From Cognatundibacterium squillarum (GTDB taxonomy: Bacteria > Pseudomonadota > Gammaproteobacteria > Burkholderiales > Burkholderiaceae_D): DNA of 64,000 nt. This document shows, one piece after another, positions 9,333 through 17,680 of the stretch. The DNA lies in assembly GCF_014652435.1 (NCBI RefSeq), contig NZ_BMYU01000003.1:186001-250000 (forward strand), in the 5' to 3' direction. The position numbers were made by a program, and so were the translations under genes. Every line of letters starts with the position of its first letter. The first letter of the stretch is position 1. A model generated the notes under the pieces. It saw only the letters and a program-made list of their open reading frames with translations. It did no database searches and was not told where the DNA came from.

Positions 9333-10142
9333 TTATTTCCAGATCAGATCGCCCTGTGCTTTGCGCTCAATATGCCGCTTCGCAGGACGGCCTATCACGG
9401 TGACATCGCCATTACCACTAATAGTCACACTGGCTTCCTCGGCGGCGCAGACATGGGCATTCCCGCTGCCACTGCTGTCCACTGTGAGTATCCGTGTTTC
9501 CAGTGATGCAGCATTGACATCACCACTGCCCTGAAGTTTCACCTGAATTTGGCGCGTACGTCCTTTCAGAATCGCATTTCCACTGCCGGCATGATAGAGA
9601 TCGACCATTTTCGCGGATGGTATTGAAAGATTCAGATTCCCGCTTCCGGTTAACTGCGCTTTCAGTTGCTGGATATTTCCGTCTGCCAGTATCTGCCCTG
9701 ACCCTACGAGCCGGATCTCCATTTTTTCCTGCTCAAATCCGCGTATCGTGACATCACCGCTGGCCTCAGACACCAGTTCAGCCAGCTGTGGCAACTGCAA
9801 CTCGATTCTGGCGGTTTCATGGCGATTAACCGATACAAAGATGCCGCGTGTGGAAATGAGCAGGGTTTTTCCTTCGGTTCTGGTCGTGACACGTGGTACC
9901 AGTCGCGGATCACCTTTCACAACCAGTTCTGTTTTCGCTGAAGGCCGTACCGATAATTCCACCGGGCCGGAAATCACGATACGTTCAACCGGTGTTGTAA
10001 TACTGCGTGTTTCACTTGCCTGCCCGCCCGGAACCGGATCCGGCGCTGCGGGGAGCGAGGCAAAAGCGGTATGACAGCACATTGCGACCATCACACAGAC
10101 TAACAAACCGTTCCTTCTGTGATGCGTGCCCGGCGTCTTCAT
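9333..10142 (-). CDS. Secreted DUF2807 (GIN domain) protein
   Basis: Exported protein of 269 residues with a signal peptide ending TAFA. The mature part is a run of short beta strands, each turn carrying a Gly-Ser-Gly or SGDV/SGN motif, as in the DUF2807 'putative auto-transporter adhesin head GIN' family, a right-handed beta structure of unknown function. The ribosome site AGGGAGA sits just before the ATG. It follows the HAAS-domain gene by 23 bases in the same direction, an arrangement common for HAAS and DUF2807/DUF4097 genes, so the two are likely one operon and may work at the envelope. Confidence 0.8.
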   Translation of the reverse strand: MKTPGTHHRRNGLLVCVMVAMCCHTAFASLPAAPDPVPGGQASETRSITTPVERIVISGPVELSVRPSAKTELVVKGDPRLVPRVTTRTEGKTLLISTRGIFVSVNRHETARIELQLPQLAELVSEASGDVTIRGFEQEKMEIRLVGSGQILADGNIQQLKAQLTGSGNLNLSIPSAKMVDLYHAGSGNAILKGRTRQIQVKLQGSGDVNAASLETRILTVDSSGSGNAHVCAAEEASVTISGNGDVTVIGRPAKRHIERKAQGDLIWK

Positions 10143-10165
10143 GATGTTCTCCCTGATATCCTGTT

Positions 10166-10906
10166 TTAAACGCTTTGCAATACTTTACGGTTCCAGCGCA
10201 GATACGCCACCAGACCACGCCAGCTCAGCGCTGACAGTTTCGTCATACACCAGGCTGTCAGGAAACTCAGAATGATCAGAAACACACCGGAGCTGATGCG
10301 TGGCATCACGGACTGCCGGAAGGTGAACTCCAGCTTGGTAGCACCATCAGACTGCGCATTTTCAGCCGCCGGTTGTGCAGGCACGGAAGTCGCTGCAACG
10401 ACAGCAATTTCACTGCCACCGGCGATAATCTGCCCGTGCCGCACTTCACTGCGGCCGTCATCGTGGTCCCCCAGTTGCAGCATGTGCGCAGGAAGATCCA
10501 GTTTAAATTGCTGATTGCCGGATACGGCACTGGCGGTCAGCATTACGCCGCTGCCATACATCATCAGTGCGCTGATAAAGCCCGCAAACAGAATGCTCAG
10601 CCATGTAATGGCCGGTACAAACAAAGCAAAATTCGCCATCGCCAGTCCGCCTAGTGCCAGTGCCCAGCGCGCAAGACCCGGTAAGCTGAAATCCGTTTTC
10701 AGACCACGGTAGCTGAGTTCCAGAATCTTCCGTTTTGCCAGAATTTCCGGTGCGGGCAAGCTGCTGATCACATCCTGTTCCGGCATGCCGCCAGCGATTT
10801 TCTGCTCACAATCTGCTTTCACAGCACTCAGGATTGCATCACGCTGCGCCGCCTGTAAGGAGTTGAGCGCCTGTCCGAGTTGCTCGAGATAGATTTGCGT
10901 ATTCAT
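10166..10906 (-). CDS. HAAS (DUF1700-like) membrane protein
   Basis: Protein of 246 residues. The first 70 residues form a helical domain with the pattern of HAAS/DUF1700 proteins (LEQLGQALNSL, then ISSLPAPEILAKR). Membrane helices follow at about 80-120 and again near the C terminus (about 205-235), with a polar segment of about 75 residues between them. A good ribosome site (CGGAGA) precedes the ATG at 10906. HAAS proteins usually sit with secreted DUF2807/DUF4097 proteins and are often controlled by PadR regulators; here the DUF2807 gene follows but no PadR gene is in view. Confidence 0.7.
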   Translation of the reverse strand: MNTQIYLEQLGQALNSLQAAQRDAILSAVKADCEQKIAGGMPEQDVISSLPAPEILAKRKILELSYRGLKTDFSLPGLARWALALGGLAMANFALFVPAITWLSILFAGFISALMMYGSGVMLTASAVSGNQQFKLDLPAHMLQLGDHDDGRSEVRHGQIIAGGSEIAVVAATSVPAQPAAENAQSDGATKLEFTFRQSVMPRISSGVFLIILSFLTAWCMTKLSALSWRGLVAYLRWNRKVLQSV

Positions 10907-11074
10907 GGTTGTCTCCGTGTGTTCCTGTCTGATGAAGTTCAGAATAATGAGACCACCGGTAGCAATCCAGCGGATTGCGACAGGTTGACAAATTCAGGGA
11001 ACAAACTGCAGATGAGGAATGACTGCTGAAACAACAAGACAGGAAAAACAAGGCGGGAAAGAATGGCAACAGGT

Positions 11075-11572
11075 TTAGCCAGCGTGCACAGTATCAAAAG
11101 TACGCAACCAGGTCAGCTGCGCAATACGCGCCTGATTACTGGCTCTGCGGCGGGTCAGCGACAACTCTTTTTCAATCTGAATGCGCGTTGTTTGCCAGAT
11201 CTGGCGCTGTGAAGACGAAATAATTTCCTGCAGATCCGCAAGCCGGAACATCGCTTCCACCCCGGCAGCGGTGAACAATTGCTGCAACCGGTAATGACCA
11301 CTGCTGCCGGATTCAGAATACACCGTGAGTCCTTGCAGACGGGCATTCAGGAATGCGGCGATTTCAGGCACTGTACGTCCGGCGGTCTGCAAGGTATCGC
11401 GCGATATGCGGTGACAGTGAAACAGTCCGTCGTCCCACTCCAGCCAGCCCGGTTCCGGTCGTACCAGCGTGCACCAGCCGTCACCGTGCCGGTGAGAATA
11501 CCCGACTTCAATCGGATAGCCACTGCGTCCCGTGGCAGAGGCTTCCATCGCGAGTACAACCGGCACCTGCAT
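11075..11572 (-). CDS. DEDD exonuclease-like protein with eroded active site
   Basis: Cytoplasmic protein of 165 residues. The opening VVLAMEASATGRSGYPIEVGY matches the first motif of a branch of RNase T/DnaQ-like exonucleases, which normally read D-x-E-A-S/T-G and are followed by SYPIEIGW. Here the first Asp is Ala (LAME), so one metal ligand is missing; the second motif region reads TVYSES where an Asp is expected. It may have lost catalysis and kept the RNase H fold. GGAG at seven bases spacing supports the ATG at 11572. It is monocistronic, with the porin gene further left on the coordinate axis being to its right and unrelated. Confidence 0.55.
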   Translation of the reverse strand: MQVPVVLAMEASATGRSGYPIEVGYSHRHGDGWCTLVRPEPGWLEWDDGLFHCHRISRDTLQTAGRTVPEIAAFLNARLQGLTVYSESGSSGHYRLQQLFTAAGVEAMFRLADLQEIISSSQRQIWQTTRIQIEKELSLTRRRASNQARIAQLTWLRTFDTVHAG

Positions 11573-11671
11573 ATGTGATCTCCGGAAATTTTAAGAAATT
11601 GCTGTCACCGGTTTCACTATAGTCACTGACCTTACTTTCCGCCATGCACCTGCCACAAGCCGGAAAAGAAA

Positions 11672-11703
11672 ATGCCGGTTTTTGCATCCGCAAAAACCGG
11701 CAT
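11672..11703 (-). terminator. Intrinsic terminator of the porin gene
   Basis: Strong hairpin with arms GCCGGTTTTTGC and GCAAAAACCGGC around a short loop, just past the porin stop codon. Read leftward it is followed by a T-rich tract (ATTTTCTTTTCC). Confidence 0.75.
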
Positions 11704-11724
11704 GGCGTGATGTATGTATCAGGA

Positions 11725-12816
11725 TCAGAACTGATGACGCATACCGGCCGCCAAGCTGCTGGCGCGTTCAGCATTCGACAATTTATCGCTCATCACCAGC
11801 GCATACACATCGGTACGTTTGGATAAACGGTAGTCGTAGCCAATGGTCAGGGTGTCGCGTTTCAGTTCAGCACCGACCAGTGAGCCATTGCGGCGAGTAT
11901 TCGCGAAGCCTGCCAGAATATCACCGCCGCCCACCGGCACTTTGGCACCGAGGCTGTAGGTTTTATCTTTCATCGAGGTATTCGCAGCTGCATCGTTTTT
12001 GCTTTGCGAGTATGTTGCATACAGTTTTGCAACGCTCAGATCATAGCTGGCAGCTGCAAACCAGGTTTTCTGATTAGTCACGGAAGCAAAATTGACCGGT
12101 GCTGCTGTTGCATCGATCAGTGCGCCCGGCGTCGGATTACCGGCCTGTACCTGATGGTAATAGCCACTCAGAGCCAGCGGGCCATTGAAGTACAGCGCAT
12201 TGATACCGATGTTTTTTGTACCGGTGTCGCCGGTTTTTTCGCCGAACTGGTAATGCACATTGGCTGTCAGACCACCAAGATCCGGGGTCGTGTAAATGAT
12301 TTCATTGCTCCAGCCGGAATCGCCGGCGATAAAGTTAGGCCAGGTGCGTTTGCCGAAATCACCGCTCGGTACCCAGGTATGCAGGACCAGCGGGGAGAAA
12401 CTGAAGGAATCGCCGAAAGGATTGAAGATCACCGTTGGCAAAAAGCTCGGTGCCAAATCGCGGCCCAGCGATACACGGCCGAAGTCGCCTTTCAGTGCGA
12501 CATTCGCATCGCGCGAAAACATGGTGTCACCGAAAAAGCGGCCGGACGTACCGGTATCCGCCTGCAGGAAGCTGGTCAGCGCGAATTCTGCTTTCAGGCC
12601 GCCACCCAGATCTTCAGAACCTTTAAAACCAACCCACGATGTCGTCATGCCGCCGCTGTTGACGGAAGCACGGGAACCGTTGTCACCGCTGAATTTCACC
12701 GAACCGGCATACACATCAACCAGTCCCTGTACGGTGACGGTGGATTGTGCCAGAGCGCCGTTAGCGCACAGCACCATCGCTGCTGCGATGCCGGATTTGA
12801 ACATTACTGCTTTCAT
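11725..12816 (-). CDS. Outer-membrane porin (betaproteobacterial trimeric type)
   Basis: General diffusion porin of 363 residues. The start at 12816 has AGGAG upstream and opens a signal peptide ending GALA before QSTVTVQGLVDVYAG, the standard first strand of Burkholderiales porins. Further marks are VGFKGSEDLGGGLKAEFALTS near residue 70, FGRVSLGRD, and a final strand ending in Phe (MRHQF) for recognition by the Bam complex. A long upstream open frame is not used. The strong A+T-rich gap upstream holds an inverted repeat and, beyond it, three small RNA genes transcribed toward the porin. Porin mRNAs are common targets of regulatory RNAs, but no pairing is shown here. Confidence 0.93.
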   Translation of the reverse strand: MKAVMFKSGIAAAMVLCANGALAQSTVTVQGLVDVYAGSVKFSGDNGSRASVNSGGMTTSWVGFKGSEDLGGGLKAEFALTSFLQADTGTSGRFFGDTMFSRDANVALKGDFGRVSLGRDLAPSFLPTVIFNPFGDSFSFSPLVLHTWVPSGDFGKRTWPNFIAGDSGWSNEIIYTTPDLGGLTANVHYQFGEKTGDTGTKNIGINALYFNGPLALSGYYHQVQAGNPTPGALIDATAAPVNFASVTNQKTWFAAASYDLSVAKLYATYSQSKNDAAANTSMKDKTYSLGAKVPVGGGDILAGFANTRRNGSLVGAELKRDTLTIGYDYRLSKRTDVYALVMSDKLSNAERASSLAAGMRHQF

Positions 12817-12964
12817 GAAAAAACTCCTGCGTAGAAAAAACCTGCAGGCTGAGCGAACCAAAGAAGAAAAGCGCACAGCCGGAATGGGCGGGATGATACG
12901 CATTTTGCTGTGAACGCACATCCGGAAAACGCAGCATTTCACGCTTTTTCACCAAACTACAACA

Positions 12965-12994
12965 GAATCGTTATCAATTGATTTATAACGAATC
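12965..12994. promoter_or_regulatory. Inverted repeat upstream of the porin, possible operator
   Basis: GAATCGTTAT-N10-ATAACGAATC is an almost perfect inverted repeat about 150 bases before the porin start. The spacer (CAATTGATTT) is itself AT-rich. It fits an activator or repressor site for the porin promoter, but it also lies beyond the end of the third small RNA gene; no regulator is identified. Confidence 0.4.
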
Positions 12995-13021
12995 GCTGCT
13001 TACCTGATATTGGAACAGGCG

Positions 13022-13083
13022 AAAAAAAAGCCCGCTGATTTGCGGGCTTTAAATCCAAACCTTAGGAGGTGTTGGAGGAGACT
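13022..13083 (-). ncRNA. Tandem small RNA copy 1 with anti-Shine-Dalgarno sequence
   Basis: Predicted transcript of about 62 bases, read leftward. The 5' part contains CUCCUCCAACACCUCCU, two C-rich stretches complementary to ribosome binding sites, then AAGGUUUGGAUUUAA. The 3' part is a hairpin (GCCCGC-AAAUCA-GCGGGC) followed by eight Us, a classic intrinsic terminator. A -10 like box (TATAGT, 13090-13095) lies seven bases before the 5' end and an AATAAAGCAGAC element, shared with copy 3, sits near -35. No start codon exists inside, so it is not a small protein gene. Function is inferred to be post-transcriptional control. Confidence 0.75.
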
Positions 13084-13234
13084 GTAGATACTATACTGCG
13101 CCGCAATATGGTTGTCTGCTTTATTCTCGGAATATCCCCTATACGAAACCTGAATATCAGCAATGCGGATGTTCGGTTTATTCATGAGCAGCAGTTCATG
13201 CAGACATAAAAAAAGAAGAAGGAAAGTAACAGGC

Positions 13235-13295
13235 AAAAAAATAGCCCGCTAATCGCGGGCTTAAATCCAAACCTCAGGAGGTGTTGGAGGAGACA
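13235..13295 (-). ncRNA. Tandem small RNA copy 2 with anti-Shine-Dalgarno sequence
   Basis: Second copy, about 61 bases. The 5' sequence equals copy 1 except for one base (CUCCUGAGG in place of CUCCUAAGG). The terminator hairpin has the same GCCCGC/GCGGGC stem but a different loop (GAUUA), followed by a U-rich tract. A TATAGT box at 13302-13307 is placed as in copy 1, with TTGGAA about 17 bases further upstream. Flanking DNA between copies is unrelated, which shows that selection keeps the transcript and its promoter. Confidence 0.75.
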
Positions 13296-13421
13296 GTTCC
13301 TACTATATCGCAGTGCAGCATAACTTCCAACGAAGTTTTTCGCATAACTGTCATCAGAAAATCGCATAACCGTAACAGCATGGTAAACGCTGTAACAAAA
13401 GGCTGACACAAACCGTACCGA

Positions 13422-13488
13422 CAAAAAAAAACCCACAACCAAGGGGTTGCGGGTTAAATCCAAACCTTAGGAGGTGTTGGAGGAGACA
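13422..13488 (-). ncRNA. Tandem small RNA copy 3 with anti-Shine-Dalgarno sequence
   Basis: Third copy, about 67 bases. The 5' part matches copy 1 exactly through the two CCUCC motifs. Its terminator stem is wholly different in sequence (AACCCGCAACC / GGUUGUGGGUU) but keeps the structure. One pair is G-U when read leftward and would be an A-C mismatch read rightward, which fixes the direction of transcription. The -10 like box is TAAAGT (13495-13500), with AATAAAGCAGAC upstream at the same distance as in copy 1. Confidence 0.75.
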
Positions 13489-13729
13489 GGTGTAACTTTA
13501 CTGCAGTGCGACAAATAAGTCTGCTTTATTCTTCCTATATCAATCATTCATAAAGCACATAACTTAACCGGAATCCCTGCCTGCATGCCGACTCTTGCAC
13601 AGCGTCATGCCTGAAACGCATGAATCTGGTATCGTTATAAAACACTGAACCGGCACTGTGGCAGGCCGGTTTTCATATTGCCCGTGCATACTTAAAACTC
13701 AACTGTGGGCAATCAGGAGACTCTCCACT

Positions 13730-14917
13730 ATGAAACTCATCGAACCTATCCAGCAATATCAGTCTGAAATTCAGGCGATCCGGCGCGATATTCATGCGCA
13801 TCCTGAACTTTGCTATGAAGAAGTCCGTACAGCCGATCTGGTTGCCAGCCAGCTGCAGCAATGGGGCATTCCTGTTGTGCGCGGTTTGGGCAAAACCGGC
13901 GTGCTCGGTATCCTGAAAAACGGTGACAGTCCGCGTGCAATCGGCTTGCGTGCTGATATGGATGCGCTGCCGCTGCAGGAAACCAATACTTTTGCGCACG
14001 CCTCGGTGCATGAAGGCAAAATGCATGCTTGCGGGCATGACGGTCATACCGCCATGCTGCTGGCAGCCGCGCGCTATTTGTCGGAACACCGCCATTTCAA
14101 TGGCACGGTCTATCTGATTTTTCAGCCTGCAGAAGAAGGCGGTGCCGGTGCGCGTGCGATGATAGAAGATGGCCTGTTCCGCGATTATCCGATGGAAGCC
14201 GTATTCGGCCTGCACAACTGGCCGGGACTGGCTGCCGGGCAGTTTGGTGTGCGCAGCGGTGCGATGATGGCGTCATCGAATGAATTTTATGTCACGGTGC
14301 GCGGTAAAGGCTGCCACGCAGCGCAACCGCATCGCGGTACGGATCCGGTGATGACGGCGGTGCAAATGGTGCAGAGCTGGCAAACCATTATCAGCCGTAA
14401 CGCCAGCCCGCATGAATCTGCTGTGTTGTCCGTCACCCAAATCCACGCTGGCAGCGCAACCAATATCGTGCCCGATGATGCGACCATCTGCGGCACGGTC
14501 CGCACTTACAGCAATGACATGCTGGATCTGATCGAAACCCGTATGCGTACGATTGCGGAACACACCGCCGCCGCATTCGGTGCCAGCGTCGATTTTCGTT
14601 TTAAACGGAATTACCCGCCGCTGATTAACCATGAAGCGGAAACCGCCTTCGCAGTCGGTGTAATGCGCGAGCTGGCCGGTGATGCGATGGTGGATGCAGA
14701 CGTGGAGCCAACCATGGGCGCAGAAGATTTCGCGTTCATGCTGCAGCATAAACCGGGTTGTTATGTGTTCCTCGGCAATGGCGATGGCAGCCACCGCGAT
14801 GCCGGCCATGGCCTCGGCCCCTGCAATTTACACAACCCGAGTTATGACTTTAACGACGATCTGATACCGGTCGGCGCAAGTTACTGGGTACGACTGGCAG
14901 AAACTTATTTAAAATAA
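13730..14917 (+). CDS. M20 family amidohydrolase (hippurate hydrolase-like)
   Basis: Cytoplasmic metal-dependent amidohydrolase of 395 residues that splits N-acyl amino acids or similar amides. Metal-binding motifs of the M20D branch are present: HAHPELCYEE at the N terminus, GLRADMDALP, HACGHDGHTAMLL, the FQPAEEGGAGA catalytic Glu motif, a dimerisation domain in the middle, and the late His in GADFAF-like MGAEDFAFM. Length is normal. The ATG at 13730 follows AGGAG by about ten bases; an upstream in-frame start adds residues with no family match. The substrate (hippurate, N-acetyl amino acid, or an indole conjugate) cannot be set from sequence. Confidence 0.9.
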   Translation: MKLIEPIQQYQSEIQAIRRDIHAHPELCYEEVRTADLVASQLQQWGIPVVRGLGKTGVLGILKNGDSPRAIGLRADMDALPLQETNTFAHASVHEGKMHACGHDGHTAMLLAAARYLSEHRHFNGTVYLIFQPAEEGGAGARAMIEDGLFRDYPMEAVFGLHNWPGLAAGQFGVRSGAMMASSNEFYVTVRGKGCHAAQPHRGTDPVMTAVQMVQSWQTIISRNASPHESAVLSVTQIHAGSATNIVPDDATICGTVRTYSNDMLDLIETRMRTIAEHTAAAFGASVDFRFKRNYPPLINHEAETAFAVGVMRELAGDAMVDADVEPTMGAEDFAFMLQHKPGCYVFLGNGDGSHRDAGHGLGPCNLHNPSYDFNDDLIPVGASYWVRLAETYLK

Positions 14918-14991
14918 TGCAAGGTCCAGACGCTACCGTGTTTCACAGGAATCCGGTAAGCTGAGTTTTCAACCATTTTCAGAATGCAACT

Positions 14992-15567
14992 ATGTCCGAA
15001 CAAAAAGACGATAACGCTGTCCGCAGCAATTTTCTCGAAGAAAAAGCTTTTCAGTCGCGCACTGTGCTGGTGTTCGGCACCATCAATGACAAACAGGCAG
15101 CGGATGTCAGCAAACGCCTGATCGCACTGGCGGCAGAATCGGCTGATCCGGTGACAGTACTGGTGTCTTCGCCGGGCGGTCACGTGGAATCCGGCGATGT
15201 AATCCATGACATGATCCGCTTCACCGAATTGCCGGTGAATATGGTCGGCAGCGGCTGGGTTGGCAGTGCAGCAGTCACGGTATTTTTGTCGGCACCGAAA
15301 GAAAAACGCGTTTGTCTGCCGAATACCCGTTTCCTGATTCATCAGCCTAGCGGCGGTTGCGGCGGTCAGGCAAGCGATATCGCGATTCAGGCACGTGAAA
15401 TCGTCAAAGTGCGTGAGCGCATTGCCAAGCTGATCGCGGCACAAACCGGCCAGTCGCTGGACAAAGTCACTAACGATATCGACCGTGATTACTGGATGAC
15501 TGCAGAAGAAGCGCTGGAATACGGCCTGATTTCGCGCATCATCGAACGCCAGAGCGACCTGCGCTGA
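14992..15567 (+). CDS. ClpP-like serine protease (paralogue)
   Basis: Protein of 191 residues with the ClpP fold. Likely triad: Ser92 in WVGSAAV, His117 in FLIHQPSGG, Asp166 in DRDYWM. The oligomer-forming SSPGGHVESGD motif is present. The segment around the nucleophile (GSGWVGSAAV) differs from the canonical GQAASMGA of housekeeping ClpP, and there is no clpX or tig gene beside it, so this is a divergent second ClpP of the type seen in many Burkholderiales rather than the main one. It is cytoplasmic with no propeptide of note. It is monocistronic and ends at a terminator. Confidence 0.85.
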   Translation: MSEQKDDNAVRSNFLEEKAFQSRTVLVFGTINDKQAADVSKRLIALAAESADPVTVLVSSPGGHVESGDVIHDMIRFTELPVNMVGSGWVGSAAVTVFLSAPKEKRVCLPNTRFLIHQPSGGCGGQASDIAIQAREIVKVRERIAKLIAAQTGQSLDKVTNDIDRDYWMTAEEALEYGLISRIIERQSDLR

Positions 15568-15591
15568 TCGCTGTATCAGCTTCGCCAGAAC

Positions 15592-15625
15592 ATCCCCGCC
15601 TCCTGACCGGACCCGGGGATTTTTT
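15592..15625 (+). terminator. Intrinsic terminator of the ClpP-like gene
   Basis: Arms ATCCCCG and CGGGGAT around a GC-rich loop, followed by six Ts, 25 bases past the stop codon. Confidence 0.75.
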
Positions 15626-15673
15626 ACGGGTTGGGTATGGCAATCCGCCAGCAGGCTGGCAGAGCCGTTTTTT

Positions 15674-15778
15674 GGCCTGAAAATGCCTCAAATGCGGTGT
15701 TCAGCACAGCACCCCGGCGGTCGTCGGCAGAAAGTCCGGGCCTTCGTTTTTGCCTGATGACGATATTTGCACAGCAGC
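15674..15778 (-). repeat. Dispersed intergenic repeat, copy 1
   Basis: About 105 bases in reverse orientation. The core, read leftward, is GGACTTTCTGCCGACGACCG, continuing to a GCTGTGC and CCGCATTT block; upstream of it CTGTGCAAATATCGTCA is shared with copy 3. Other copies are at 28935-29011 and 61208-61308. All are between genes. A small open frame across this copy (15631-15894) is not credible. Confidence 0.75.
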
Positions 15779-15827
15779 CAGATCAAATGCCGGTTCCGTC
15801 CGGTGCTGATCTGCAGGGAGAGCGTCC

Positions 15828-15857
15828 AAAAAAAAACGGGCAATCAGAGATTGCCCG
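15828..15857 (-). terminator. Intrinsic terminator of the chemoreceptor gene
   Basis: Read leftward: CGGGCAATC-TCT-GATTGCCCG hairpin followed by nine Ts, about 80 bases beyond the chemoreceptor stop codon. Confidence 0.8.
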
Positions 15858-15937
15858 CCTGAATACAGCGCCGTCTGCTGCGGCGCTGCGATGACCGGCA
15901 GACAATGCGTCAGCCACGCATGCTGCCGTCAACCGAA

Positions 15938-17680
15938 TCAGAATTCTTCCCAGTCGCCGTCATCACCACCTTTTGGCGCCTGCGCTTTCGGTGCCGGACG
16001 ACTAGCCGGTTGCGCCTTTGGCAAAGAACGTACCGCAGCAGCGGGCTTTTTCACAGGCGCTTTAACAGCTTGTCTGGTCACCGGCTTTGCAGCGCTGTCC
16101 GCACTGAAACTTGCCTGTGCCGGAACTTCATTCGCATTCACACGGAACACGCTGACCAGATCGTTCAGTTTTTCCGCCTGCTCCTGCAAAGAACCGGCAG
16201 CGGCAGCCGCTTCTTCCACCAGCGCCGCATTTTGCTGCGTCAGCGTATCCATTTCGGTGACCGCGTCATTGATCTGCGAAATACCGGCGCTCTGTTCCAA
16301 CCCTGCTGCCGTGATTTCACCGATGATGTCGCTGACACGTTTGACGCTGTCCACCACCTCGCTCATGGTGGAACCGGCCTGATCGACCAGACGCGAACCC
16401 TGTTCCACTTTATCGACCGAGTTATTAATCAACTCTTTGATTTCTTTCGCCGCACTGGCAGAACGCTGCGCCAGACTACGCACTTCCGACGCCACCACCG
16501 CAAAACCACGGCCCTGTTCACCCGCACGTGCCGCTTCCACCGCCGCATTCAGCGCCAGAATATTGGTCTGGAAGGCGATGCCATCGATGACCGAAATAAT
16601 GTCGACAATCTTCTTGGAAGATTCGTTAATTGAACCCATGGTGCTGACCACTTCCGACACCACCTGTCCGCCGCGCTGCGCCACTTCCGACGCTGAATGG
16701 GCGAGCTGATTGGCCTGGCGCGCATTGTCGGCATTGTGCTGGATAGTCGACGTGATTTCTTCCATCGATGATGCCGTTTCCTCCAGCGAGCCAGCCTGGG
16801 TTTCAGTACGATTCGACAACTCCATATTGCCATCCGCAATCTCTTTCGATGCATGACGGATTTCACTGGTGCCGGTCCGGACTTCACTGACGATCTGCAC
16901 CAGACTTTCATTCATTTTTTTCAGCGCATTCAGCAAATGACCGGTTTCATCGTTGCTGTGGACTTCAATGCGGCTGGTCAGATCGCCGGTTGCCACGGTT
17001 TCCGCCACACGTACTGCGTATTCGATCGGACCGGACACCATGCGTGCAATAAAGAGCGCCAGAGTGACGCCGATTGCCACACTGACAATCAGCGTGATCA
17101 AGACCAGCCACTTTGCCGTTTCATAACGTTGTGCCGCTTGTTCATACGCATGCTTACCACCTTCGCTGTTTTGATTGACCAACTTATCAACCACGTCACG
17201 CAAAGTGGTGTTCAGCTTGGAAGATTCAGTGCGCAACAGTTGCACAGCGTCGTCTTTCTGACCTGACTTTACCATTGCTGTCATTTTTTCGGTCAGTGCG
17301 AAATACGCAGTTGCTTCTTTTCGGTATTCTTCGTAGGTACGACGCTCTTCATCCGAGGAAATCAGCTTTTCATATGCGGCCTGATTTTCGATCAGCCCGT
17401 CAATCGCTTCCTTCGCCCGTTTAGCATACTTTTCGACATCTTCAGGCGTATCTGCAAATGCCATTTGTGCTTCCTGCGCACGCAGACGCGATACCCGTTC
17501 TTTAATCCCCATTGCGGCTTTCACGCTGGGCATCCAGTTCGTTCCCAGTTCGACGGATGCTTCATTGACCTTGGACAGTTGCGCTATAGAGAACAGTCCG
17601 ACAAACAAAGTAAGCAACAGTACAACTGCAAAACCCGTAATCAGTTTCGCAGATATCTTCATATCAATAAAAAATTTCAT
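15938..17680 (-). CDS. Methyl-accepting chemotaxis protein with CheR-tether pentapeptide
   Basis: Inner-membrane chemoreceptor of 580 residues. A membrane helix at about 11-33 and another at about 191-212 bracket a periplasmic four-helix-bundle-type sensor; a HAMP domain and a long cytoplasmic signalling domain follow, with the conserved hairpin tip FQTNILALNAAVEAARAGEQ. After an Ala/Pro/Lys-rich linker the protein ends in DWEEF, matching the xWxxF tail that tethers the methyltransferase CheR and CheB in other receptors. GAGGAT just before the ATG supports the start. It is a single gene with no che genes nearby, so it must join an array encoded elsewhere. The ligand is unknown. Confidence 0.93.
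   Translation of the reverse strand: MKFFIDMKISAKLITGFAVVLLLTLFVGLFSIAQLSKVNEASVELGTNWMPSVKAAMGIKERVSRLRAQEAQMAFADTPEDVEKYAKRAKEAIDGLIENQAAYEKLISSDEERRTYEEYRKEATAYFALTEKMTAMVKSGQKDDAVQLLRTESSKLNTTLRDVVDKLVNQNSEGGKHAYEQAAQRYETAKWLVLITLIVSVAIGVTLALFIARMVSGPIEYAVRVAETVATGDLTSRIEVHSNDETGHLLNALKKMNESLVQIVSEVRTGTSEIRHASKEIADGNMELSNRTETQAGSLEETASSMEEITSTIQHNADNARQANQLAHSASEVAQRGGQVVSEVVSTMGSINESSKKIVDIISVIDGIAFQTNILALNAAVEAARAGEQGRGFAVVASEVRSLAQRSASAAKEIKELINNSVDKVEQGSRLVDQAGSTMSEVVDSVKRVSDIIGEITAAGLEQSAGISQINDAVTEMDTLTQQNAALVEEAAAAAGSLQEQAEKLNDLVSVFRVNANEVPAQASFSADSAAKPVTRQAVKAPVKKPAAAVRSLPKAQPASRPAPKAQAPKGGDDGDWEEF

Noticed and set aside
13000-13463. Two leftward open frames across the small RNA repeats that both read LLQHLLRFGFK
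   Set aside because: The shared peptide is only the RNA repeat read in one frame; the predicted transcripts contain no start codon and the flanking residues are unrelated.
13022-13488. CRISPR array in the repeated region
   Set aside because: Only three units, spaced by about 150-210 unrelated bases, each with promoter and terminator; no cas genes.
15631-15894. 87-codon frame after the ClpP-like gene
   Set aside because: It crosses the dispersed repeat and the chemoreceptor terminator.
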